Source: Alphaproteobacteria bacterium (GTDB lineage Bacteria; Pseudomonadota; Alphaproteobacteria; Rhizobiales; Aestuariivirgaceae). Taken from it: a stretch of DNA of 5,611 nucleotides. The notes below the pieces were generated by a model. It had not been told where the DNA came from, searched no databases, and saw only the letters and a list, made by a program, of their open reading frames with translations. Shown one piece after another: positions 1-5,611 of this stretch (positions within the stretch are counted from its first letter, which is position 1; every line of letters starts with the position of its first letter). The stretch lies in NCBI GenBank assembly GCA_026400595.1, contig JAPLOT010000060.1, forward strand, positions 1-5,611, in the 5' to 3' direction. Position numbers and translations under genes: made by a program.

Positions 1-141
1 CGCCGCATCATCGCGGCCATGAAGGAGGCCGAGGCCCAGGGCAAGGGCGCCGTGTCGCTGGACGGCCGCCTCATCGACTATGCCTCGATCCGACAGGCCG
101 AAGTCCTCGTCAAGAAAGCCGAGATGATCGCAAGAGCCTGA
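1..141 (+). CDS. CitE / malyl-CoA lyase-like (HpcH/HpaI aldolase family), C-terminal end only
   Basis: The window opens inside a reading frame that runs 46 codons to a TGA at 139-141; the start lies outside. The visible residues include an AMKEAEAQGKGAVSLDGRLI stretch followed by a helix ending KKAEMIARA. This pattern (a helix ending in Gly-Lys-Gly, then a Val-x-Leu-Asp-Gly-Arg-Leu-Ile strand, then a final Ala/Glu-rich helix) is the usual C-terminus of citrate lyase beta-subunit-like and L-malyl-CoA/beta-methylmalyl-CoA lyases. These enzymes cleave or form C-C bonds of CoA thioesters in the cytoplasm. The catalytic barrel is not in view, so the exact substrate cannot be decided. It has no obvious functional link to the glucan operon downstream and is separated from it by 158 nt. 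The family call is fairly secure; the enzyme name is not. Confidence 0.72.
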   Translation, partial: RRIIAAMKEAEAQGKGAVSLDGRLIDYASIRQAEVLVKKAEMIARA

Positions 142-199
142 TGTATCTGAATACCTCCTATTGAGAAAAATCAGTACTTTAAGCGCAAGCCTCATTCCC

Positions 200-224
200 G
201 GCACAGTCTGATGACAGTCTTGTG
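200..224 (-). promoter_or_regulatory. 11-bp direct repeat, Pho-box-like operator candidate
   Basis: On the + strand ACAGTCT occurs at 203-209 and again at 214-220, exactly 11 nt apart; the two 11-nt units (203-213 and 214-224) match at 9 of 11 positions. Read on the minus strand, 217 down to 200 gives CTGTCATCAGACTGTGCC. Its first seven bases match the CTGTCAT half-site known for PhoB-type response regulators and its second half-site keeps CTGT in the right register. The 11-nt repeat period is typical of the OmpR/PhoB family of regulators, which bind as head-to-tail dimers. The orientation is opposite to opgG, and the second half-site is degraded, so binding by PhoB itself is only a hypothesis. 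Confidence 0.3.
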
Positions 225-294
225 AAGATGTCACTTTACAAAACCTGAAACGCCGCTAATCGTGCTGCGTTGCAATATATCTCATTCAGGCCCT

Positions 295-299
295 GAGGA
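295..299 (+). promoter_or_regulatory. GAGGA ribosome-binding sequence abutting the opgG start
   Basis: The purine-rich GAGGA at 295-299 is the only good Shine-Dalgarno match near the opgG start, but it touches the ATG at 300, which is much closer than the usual 5-9 nt spacing. A weaker AGG at 288-290 has a normal 9-nt spacing. No earlier in-frame start is possible because TGA at 294-296 closes the frame, and the next ATG (324) would remove the twin-arginine motif. The ATG at 300 is therefore retained as the start despite the odd spacing. Confidence 0.4.
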
Positions 300-1868
300 A
301 TGAAGCTTACCCGCCGTGAAATCATGGGGCAGGCCGCAAAGCTTGCTGTGCTCGCCGCCGCATTCAAGACCGGTTCTCTCCCGCGCTTCGCCCAAGCGTC
401 CGAACTCTACGAACCCTTCAGCGAGTTCCGCGATGACTTTGTCCGCAACCTTGCGCGCGAACTGGCAGCGAAGCCCTATGTCGACGAGAAGATCGAGATG
501 CCCGCTGACTTCGAGGTCTCGACCTATGACCAGTATCGCGACATCCGTTTCAACACCGACCGTTCTCTCTGGAAGGGCGAGGAGCACAAGTTCTCCTTTG
601 ACATGTTCCACTCAGGTTTTCTCTTCACGAAGCCGGTCGACATCTATGTCATCGAGGGCGACAAGCAGGCGAAGCTGAAATACGATCCTTCGCTCTTCGT
701 CTTCGGGCCCAAGGTCAAGCCGCCCGATGGCAAGACCGACCTGCACTATGCCGGATTCCGCATCCGGTATCCGATCAACAATCCGGACGTGCACGACGAG
801 TTCGTGGTCTTCCAGGGTGCATCCTATTTCCGCGCTGTCGGCCGTGGCCTCCTCTATGGACTTTCGGCACGCGGCCTTGCGATCGACACGGGACAACCCT
901 CCGGCGAAGAGTTTCCGGCCTTCCGCTCATTCTGGATCAAGAAGCCGGAGGCCCCGACCGGCATCATCGTCATCGAGGCCTTGCTCGACAGCCCATCGAT
1001 CACGGGCGCTTATCGCTTCTCGATCAAGCCCGGCGACGACACCCAGATGGATGTGGAGATGACCTTGTTCCCGCGGCGCGACCTCACTCACGTGGGCATC
1101 GCGCCGCTGACCAGCATGTTCCTCTTCAACGCCATCGGACGGCCAGTCGAGGACTACCGGAATGCCGTTCATGATTCCGACGGCTTGATGATGCTGCGCG
1201 GCACCGGCGAATGGCTGTGGCGCCCTCTCTCCAATCCGCGGACGCTGCAGATCAGCGCCTTCCAAGACATGAGTCCGCGCGGCTTCGGACTGATGCAACG
1301 CACGCGCCGCTATGAAGATTTCCTCGACCTGGAGTCGAAGTATGAGCGCCGGCCCAGCCTCTGGGTCGAACCGATCGGAGACTGGGCGGCAGGCGCGGTG
1401 GAACTTTACGAAATCCCGACCGAGTTCGAGACCAACGACAACATCGTGGCCTTCTGGCGGCCGAAGGAAACGCTCAAGCAGGGCGGCAGCAACACCTACG
1501 TCTATCGCCTGCATTGGTGCGCCACCTGGCCCACCGAGCAGCCGGCGCCGCTTGCGCTGGTTTCTTTCTCGGGCTCAGGCGTCGATTACGACTACGCCTC
1601 CAATCCGCCCAAATATGATCCCAACCTTCGCATGTACGTGATCGAGTTTGCTGGTGGGCCGACGGCGGGGGAACTTTCGGCGGACATCACAGCCAGCGCA
1701 GGAACCATCAGCAAGGTCGTGGTCTACGAGAACCCAGAGAATGGCACCACACGCCTGTCCTTCGCCCATGATACGACGGGTCTGGAACTGGCGGAGCTGC
1801 GCGCCGTTCTCAAGCGGGGCGACGTCGTCGCCGGCGAAATCTGGTTGTTCAGATGGACAAGATCTTGA
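300..1868 (+). CDS. opgG: Periplasmic glucan biosynthesis protein OpgG/OpgD (MdoG family), Tat-exported
   Basis: This 522-residue protein matches the MdoG/OpgG family in length and in many conserved blocks: TYDQYRDIRF (75-84), FQGASYFRAVGRGLLYGLSARGLAID (171-196), HDSDGLMM (291-298), GEWLWRPLSNPR (303-314), RGFGLMQRTRRYEDF (327-341) and YERRPSLWVEP (348-358), then NDNIVAFWRP (379-388). OpgG-family proteins act in the periplasm on the linear beta-1,2-glucan made by OpgH; E. coli OpgD and OpgG were assigned to glycoside hydrolase family GH186, with OpgD shown to cleave beta-1,2-glucan. The acidic residues in the HDSDG and YEDFLD blocks are candidates for catalytic roles here, but I have not aligned them. 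The N-terminus has a twin-arginine motif, TRREIMG (4-10), a hydrophobic stretch (about 12-22) and a likely cleavage site after AQA (31-33). A Tat leader is known for OpgD, whereas E. coli OpgG uses Sec, so this protein could equally be called OpgD; position next to opgH favours opgG. It is the first gene of a three-gene operon, and its 3' end overlaps opgH by 16 nt. Confidence 0.95.
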   Translation: MKLTRREIMGQAAKLAVLAAAFKTGSLPRFAQASELYEPFSEFRDDFVRNLARELAAKPYVDEKIEMPADFEVSTYDQYRDIRFNTDRSLWKGEEHKFSFDMFHSGFLFTKPVDIYVIEGDKQAKLKYDPSLFVFGPKVKPPDGKTDLHYAGFRIRYPINNPDVHDEFVVFQGASYFRAVGRGLLYGLSARGLAIDTGQPSGEEFPAFRSFWIKKPEAPTGIIVIEALLDSPSITGAYRFSIKPGDDTQMDVEMTLFPRRDLTHVGIAPLTSMFLFNAIGRPVEDYRNAVHDSDGLMMLRGTGEWLWRPLSNPRTLQISAFQDMSPRGFGLMQRTRRYEDFLDLESKYERRPSLWVEPIGDWAAGAVELYEIPTEFETNDNIVAFWRPKETLKQGGSNTYVYRLHWCATWPTEQPAPLALVSFSGSGVDYDYASNPPKYDPNLRMYVIEFAGGPTAGELSADITASAGTISKVVVYENPENGTTRLSFAHDTTGLELAELRAVLKRGDVVAGEIWLFRWTRS

Positions 1869-3712
1869 GGTCGACACCGGCTGACGCACCACTTGAGATG
1901 CCCGCGCAGAACCTGCGCGAATGGCCTGGCACGGCGCGCCGGGTGACGCCGGCACCAGGCACCTTCCAGGTGCGGGTTTTCGTATTCGGTTTCACGGCCC
2001 TGCTCACCGCCGGCGGCACCTATGGCATGTACCAGGTGATCAGCCCGGTGAACGTGACCTCGCTTCAACTGCTCTTTGCCGCAATCTTTGCCCTGACCTT
2101 TACGTGGATATCCTTCGCCTGCGCCAGCGCATGCCTCGGCTTCTGGGCGATTCTGGTGGGCCGCCTGCCCGTTCCACGGATTTCCCGGCACGCCAGGATG
2201 GGCCGCACGGCGCTGCTCATGCCGGTCTACAACGAAGACCCTCAGCACATCTTCGCGGCGCTGGAGCGCATGGGCCGAGCCCTGCAGTGGCAGGGTGCAC
2301 AGCGCCACTTCGATATCTTCGTTCTCAGCGACACGCGCCTGCCTGACGTGGCAGCGCAGGAGGAGAAGTGCTTTCGCGACCTGCGCCACGCACTGCAGGG
2401 CGAGATGGGGATCTTCTACCGCCGCCGCACCAACAACCATCACCGCAAGGCCGGCAACATCGCCGACTTCGTCACGCGCTGGGGCGGCGCCTACGACCAC
2501 ATGATCGTCCTCGACGCCGACAGCGAAATGAGCGGCGAAGTGCTGGTATCGCTGGCGCAAAGCATGGCGGCCGACCCGGAAGCCGGCATCATCCAGAGCC
2601 TGCCGCTGCTGCGCAACCGGTGGACGCCCTTCGCGCGCATGACCCAGTTCGCCGGGCGCATCTATGGTCCGGTGGTCGCCGCCGGGCTGGCCCTGTGGCA
2701 CGGGCGCGATGGCAACTACTGGGGTCACAATGCCATCATCCGCACACGCGCCTTTGCCGAAGCCGCGGGGCTTCCCGAACTGGAGGGACGCAAACCCTTC
2801 GGCGGTCATGTCCTCAGTCACGACTTTGTCGAAGCGGCATTGCTCCGCCGCGCAGGCTGGGCTGTCTACATGCTGCCGCAGCTCGAGGGATCCTACGAAG
2901 AGACGCCGCCCACCCTGATCGATCTGGCCGTACGCGACCGGCGCTGGGCCCAGGGAAATCTCCAGCATGTCAAGCTGCTGCGAACCAAGGGACTGCACTG
3001 GGTGAGCCGTGTCCACCTCATCCAGGGCATCATGTCCTACCTGGCCTCGCCGCTCTGGCTCATGCTTCTGGTCGCAGGCCTCGGCCTCGCCTTCATTGCA
3101 CGCTACACCGAACCGAACTACTTCCCGGACGGCTTCTCGCTTTTCCCAGCCTGGCCGGTATTCGACCCGGAACTCGCACTCCGTCTCCTGACGATAACGG
3201 CCGTCGTGCTCTACCTGCCGAAGGTGCTGGGCCTTGTGCTGGCGCTTCGGGATCCGGAGCTGCGCCGCGGCTGTGGAGGAACTGCAGGCCTGCTGAAGAG
3301 CTTTGCAGCAGAAACCGTGCTTGCGATGCTCCTGTCGCCCGTGATGATGCTGATCCAGTCGCGCTTCGTATTCGACGTACTGGCCGGCCGAGACTCGGGC
3401 TGGAATGCACAGAACCGACTCGATGCGGCCCTGCCCTTCCGCGTTGTTTTTCGACGACACTGGTTGCATGTGATGACGGGGCTCCTCTTCGGCAGCCTGG
3501 CCTTTGCCGTCTCCTGGGCCGCTTTCTTCTGGTTCATGCCGATCATGGCCGGCCTCTTCGCGTCGCCGATCATCTCCTGGGCCAGCGGCCTGCCTTCGCT
3601 GGGCCGCCGCCTGTGGCTTGCCAATGTGTTCCGCATTCCGGAGGAACAATCGCGCCCCGTGGTGGAGACGGAGCTCCGCGAGGCCATTCCCCTCCTGCAG
3701 GCCGCGGAATAA
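1853..3712 (+). CDS. opgH: Membrane glucan glucosyltransferase OpgH (MdoH family)
   Basis: OpgH polymerises glucose from UDP-glucose into the beta-linked backbone of periplasmic glucans and sits in the inner membrane. The 619-residue product has two N-terminal membrane segments (about 40-62 and 70-102) and a cytoplasmic family-2 glycosyltransferase domain (about 116-385). It then has about five further membrane segments (near 390-416, 442-466, 481-505, 537-557 and 558-580). GT2 motifs are all present: TALLMPVYNED (119-129), SDT (159-161), DADSEMSG (221-228, the metal/UDP-binding DxD), GHNAIIR (291-297), LSHDFVEAALLRRAGW (321-336, Asp324 as probable catalytic base) and RDRRWAQGN (361-369, the QxxRW-type acceptor motif). 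These blocks closely resemble E. coli OpgH. The protein is much shorter than the 847-residue E. coli enzyme: only about 38 residues precede the first membrane segment. The ATG at 1853 overlaps the opgG end and has no clear Shine-Dalgarno sequence, so translation is probably coupled to opgG; Met16 (ATG at 1898) is an alternative start. Confidence 0.95.
   Translation: MDKILRSTPADAPLEMPAQNLREWPGTARRVTPAPGTFQVRVFVFGFTALLTAGGTYGMYQVISPVNVTSLQLLFAAIFALTFTWISFACASACLGFWAILVGRLPVPRISRHARMGRTALLMPVYNEDPQHIFAALERMGRALQWQGAQRHFDIFVLSDTRLPDVAAQEEKCFRDLRHALQGEMGIFYRRRTNNHHRKAGNIADFVTRWGGAYDHMIVLDADSEMSGEVLVSLAQSMAADPEAGIIQSLPLLRNRWTPFARMTQFAGRIYGPVVAAGLALWHGRDGNYWGHNAIIRTRAFAEAAGLPELEGRKPFGGHVLSHDFVEAALLRRAGWAVYMLPQLEGSYEETPPTLIDLAVRDRRWAQGNLQHVKLLRTKGLHWVSRVHLIQGIMSYLASPLWLMLLVAGLGLAFIARYTEPNYFPDGFSLFPAWPVFDPELALRLLTITAVVLYLPKVLGLVLALRDPELRRGCGGTAGLLKSFAAETVLAMLLSPVMMLIQSRFVFDVLAGRDSGWNAQNRLDAALPFRVVFRRHWLHVMTGLLFGSLAFAVSWAAFFWFMPIMAGLFASPIISWASGLPSLGRRLWLANVFRIPEEQSRPVVETELREAIPLLQAAE
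3706..3709 (+). promoter_or_regulatory. Ribosome-binding site of the LtaS/OpgB-like gene
   Basis: GGAA at 3706-3709 lies 9 nt before the ATG at 3719 and falls within the last codons of opgH. It supports this start. The arrangement (opgH stop at 3710-3712, next start 6 nt later) leaves no room for a separate promoter and indicates co-transcription. Confidence 0.5.
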
Positions 3713-3718
3713 TCAGCC

Positions 3719-5380
3719 ATGTCATCCCCGGCCGGCTCGCGCACCGCCGTTGCCATTGGCCGTGGCATGATAGGCCTCTTCGTGGCCTATGCCCTTCTGC
3801 TCGCGGTCATGGCCTATCTCGGCCGCTGGACGCCTGCCTATCTCGAAGGGCGCGATCTCTGGCATTTTCTGTTCCCCCGCATGCTGGTGGCCATGGTCAT
3901 GCTCGGTGTCCTCGCCTCCTTCATCCGGATCGTTCCGGCCGCGCTGCTGTTGTCGTCGATCCTGCTGATCGGCGGCACGATCTCCGCCATCAAGCGCGAG
4001 TCCACCGGTGAGCCCTTCCAGATCAGCGACATCTTCCTGACCGGGCAGAGCGGCGCACTTCTCGGATATGTCAGCTGGGACAAGTGGCTGGTCGGCCTTC
4101 TCATCGTCCCGGCCATCGTCCTCGCTGCCCGCAACATGCGCATCAGGCGCTGGAGCCTGCCCGTGGCGCTATCCTGCGTCGCCCTGCTCTCGACTTACCG
4201 GTTGGAGGCAGTCGCCAATTGGATTCACGACAATTCCTACTGGATCGGCGTCGAGAATCTCACCTTCAGCCAGGCCGAGAGCGAACGCATGAATGGCTTC
4301 GCGACGCATCTCTACTTCTCGACGGCTGGCCTCCGCCTCGGCTCCTTCACCGAGGAGGAAATCCGCGCAGCCATGGCCGATCTCGGTGATGTGCCGCCCG
4401 CACCGGCACGAACGGGGCCCCAGCCGGACATCTTCATCGTCCTGGGCGAAGCCTGGTGGCGCGATCCCACCGACAAGGCCTCACCGATCGACAAGCTGGT
4501 CGCTGCGGGATTTGCGGAAGGAACAGCCATATCGCCTGTCTACGGCGGAACGACGCCCAATGCCGAATTCGAGGTGCTGACCGGCATTCCGATCCGCAGC
4601 TTTCAGGCCGGCATCATACCCTTCCAACACTATCTGCAATACTTCACCTCGCAGACCCGCGCCTTGCCGCGCCTGCTGACGGAGGCTGGATACACGGCGC
4701 GTGCCTACCACAACTTCCAGCCTCGTTTCTGGCTACGAGACCAGGTCTATCCGCTCTTCGGGTTTGCCAGTTTCGATAGCCAGGACCAGATGTCGCTCGT
4801 TGTCCAGGAAAATGGCTGGCCCACCGACCAGGGCCTGTTCGATCGCGTCCTCCAGCGTGTCGGCGAGGCGGCGCCGCAATTCCACTTCATCGTCACGGTG
4901 GAGACGCATGGTCCGTACAAGGAGGACAAGGCGCGGGACGTGATTGGCGGCGAACGCCATCCCGGGATTACCGACTATCACACGCGGCTGTCATCGGCAG
5001 TCGACCGCCTCATTGCCTTCGACAGGAAACTCCGTGAACGGGGAAAGCCCTATGTACTTCTGGCCTTCGGTGATCATCTGCCAGGCCTGCGGCTGCATCA
5101 ATGGAAGATCGGCTGGAAGAGGGAGGATGACCCGCACCTTCACGAGGTGCCGTTCGTGATTGCCAGCAACATCGAGAATGCCTCGGCGTTGCGCGACAGG
5201 CTAAACGGCCGCCCCTTCATCTGCTTCTCGCCCGTATTGATCGAAGCGCTCGCATTGGGTGTCGCCGACCGCTACATGAGTCACATGGCCAAGATCTGCG
5301 ATTCGGAGGAACGCGCAGCATTCACGCCGGCCGAGGCAGTCCTCCACAACCAGCTCTTCTCCGAGTCGCCTCAGCCCTGA
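3719..5380 (+). CDS. LtaS/OpgB-like membrane phospho-substituent transferase (alkaline phosphatase superfamily)
   Basis: The 553-residue protein has five predicted N-terminal membrane segments (about 13-35, 50-69, 71-90, 123-138 and 146-160) and then a periplasmic sulfatase-type domain (about 235-515), the architecture of lipoteichoic acid synthase and of phosphoglycerol transferases such as OpgB. Metal and catalytic residues are visible: Glu244 in VLGEAWW, Thr279 in GGTTPNAEFEVLTG (aligned by eye with the LtaS nucleophile Thr), His397 in VETHGPY, and Asp452-His453 in FGDHLPG. The active site therefore looks intact. Such enzymes move phosphoglycerol (or a related head group) from phosphatidylglycerol to an acceptor outside the membrane. 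Because the gene begins 6 nt after opgH, with GGAA (3706-3709) as its ribosome-binding site, the likely acceptor is the glucan made by OpgGH; this is inference. Phosphoethanolamine transfer or another acceptor is possible. It is shorter than E. coli OpgB (about 760 residues) and is not obviously its ortholog. Confidence 0.85.
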   Translation: MSSPAGSRTAVAIGRGMIGLFVAYALLLAVMAYLGRWTPAYLEGRDLWHFLFPRMLVAMVMLGVLASFIRIVPAALLLSSILLIGGTISAIKRESTGEPFQISDIFLTGQSGALLGYVSWDKWLVGLLIVPAIVLAARNMRIRRWSLPVALSCVALLSTYRLEAVANWIHDNSYWIGVENLTFSQAESERMNGFATHLYFSTAGLRLGSFTEEEIRAAMADLGDVPPAPARTGPQPDIFIVLGEAWWRDPTDKASPIDKLVAAGFAEGTAISPVYGGTTPNAEFEVLTGIPIRSFQAGIIPFQHYLQYFTSQTRALPRLLTEAGYTARAYHNFQPRFWLRDQVYPLFGFASFDSQDQMSLVVQENGWPTDQGLFDRVLQRVGEAAPQFHFIVTVETHGPYKEDKARDVIGGERHPGITDYHTRLSSAVDRLIAFDRKLRERGKPYVLLAFGDHLPGLRLHQWKIGWKREDDPHLHEVPFVIASNIENASALRDRLNGRPFICFSPVLIEALALGVADRYMSHMAKICDSEERAAFTPAEAVLHNQLFSESPQP

Positions 5381-5611
5381 GACTTGCGCCGCTTGGCCAG
5401 TGAGCCGATGATCGCGGTCAACGCAGGAACGATAAGCTGGGTCATCTGCAGGCGGTCGCCGCTGCCCAGACCGCCGAGCAACGGCATGGCACGCAGTTCC
5501 GCCTCGATCTCCTGTGTGGACAGGTTGCGCAGCTCTTCGGCAAGGGCGATCTCCGGGCCCGGTTTGACCAGAGCCGCAATGAGCAAGGCTATTCCAGCCA
5601 AAGCAAAGTTG
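5371..5611 (-). CDS. Unrecognised small protein, 5' end beyond the window
   Basis: A minus-strand frame is open from the window edge at 5611 to a TGA at 5373-5371 and shows 79 complete residues. Its codons favour G/C at the third position like the neighbouring genes, which argues that it is real. The first visible part (FALAGIALLIAAL) is hydrophobic and could be a signal or membrane segment. A charged middle follows (LAEELRNLSTQEIEAELRAM), then a Gly-rich turn (LLGGLGSGDR), a second hydrophobic stretch (QLIVPALTAIIGSLA) and a basic tail (KRRKSQG). A TTG at 5601-5599 could serve as start, but there is no ribosome-binding site before it and the frame continues upstream, so the true start is probably outside. 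I do not recognise a family. It converges on the glucan operon, overlapping the stop of its last gene by 10 nt. Confidence 0.6.
   Translation of the reverse strand, partial: NFALAGIALLIAALVKPGPEIALAEELRNLSTQEIEAELRAMPLLGGLGSGDRLQMTQLIVPALTAIIGSLAKRRKSQG

Larger units (their letters stand above)
142..299 (+). promoter_or_regulatory. Intergenic region with probable opgG promoter
   Basis: This 158-nt gap is visibly richer in A and T than the flanking genes and is the only sizeable non-coding space before the operon, so it most likely holds the operon promoter. The best sigma70-like candidate I can find is TTTACA at 235-240 and TAATCG at 257-262 with a 16-nt spacer; the -10 match is poor, so this is tentative. 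An alternative AT-rich box, AATATAT, lies at 274-280 but has no good -35 partner. I see no clear hairpin plus T-run that would terminate the upstream gene, so read-through from it is possible. Confidence 0.4.

Noticed and set aside
142..190. A possible terminator after the CitE-like gene.
   Set aside because: I found no GC-rich hairpin followed by a T-run; the A-rich and T-rich bits at 165-180 do not form a convincing stem.
221..235. TGTGA-AGATG-TCACT, resembling a CRP/FNR-type palindrome.
   Set aside because: The spacer is 5 nt rather than the 6 nt of a CRP site, and the outer bases do not complete the palindrome. It overlaps the better-supported direct repeat.
270..296. A possible 8-codon leader peptide (TTG to TGA) just before opgG.
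   Set aside because: There is no ribosome-binding site, the start would be TTG, and nothing in its codons suggests attenuation.
1724..3649. A 641-codon open frame on the minus strand, antisense to opgH.
   Set aside because: It lies almost wholly opposite the strongly supported opgH gene. Its translation is low-complexity (rich in Arg, Ala, Gln, His and Gly) without recognisable domains, as expected for the antisense of GC-rich coding DNA.
2368..4011. A 547-codon + strand open frame spanning the opgH/third gene junction.
   Set aside because: It is an alternative frame of two well-supported genes, and its product is Arg/Pro/His-rich with no membrane or catalytic pattern.

Overview
The window reads as GC-rich chromosomal DNA from a Gram-negative bacterium, most likely an alphaproteobacterium. 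The reasons are a strong G/C bias at third codon positions in all four genes, an upstream malyl-CoA lyase/CitE-type C-terminus of the kind common in that class, and short alphaproteobacterial-style Opg proteins. The exact genus cannot be read from the sequence.

Layout: (i) 1-141, the last 46 codons of a CitE/malyl-CoA lyase-like gene on the + strand. (ii) 142-299, an AT-richer intergenic region that probably carries the promoter of the next operon and holds an 11-bp direct repeat resembling a Pho box. (iii) 300-5380, three tightly packed + strand genes: opgG (periplasmic glucan synthesis protein with a twin-arginine leader), opgH (membrane glucan glucosyltransferase; its ORF overlaps opgG by 16 nt) and an LtaS/OpgB-like membrane alkaline-phosphatase-superfamily transferase starting 6 nt after opgH. 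(iv) 5371-5611, the 3' part of an unrecognised minus-strand gene that converges on the operon and overlaps its last gene by 10 nt.

The three central genes form a plausible complete pathway for osmoregulated periplasmic glucans (OPGs). OpgH polymerises glucose from UDP-glucose on the cytoplasmic side and passes the chain through the membrane. OpgG acts on the chain in the periplasm. The third protein, with five predicted N-terminal membrane segments and a periplasmic metal-dependent catalytic domain, is placed to add a phosphorus-containing substituent (probably phosphoglycerol from phosphatidylglycerol) to the glucan. The first two assignments are strong. The substrate of the third is inferred from fold and operon context. 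I see no mobile element, CRISPR array, RNA gene or convincing rho-independent terminator. The window is best described as a compact variant of a known system rather than a wholly new one.
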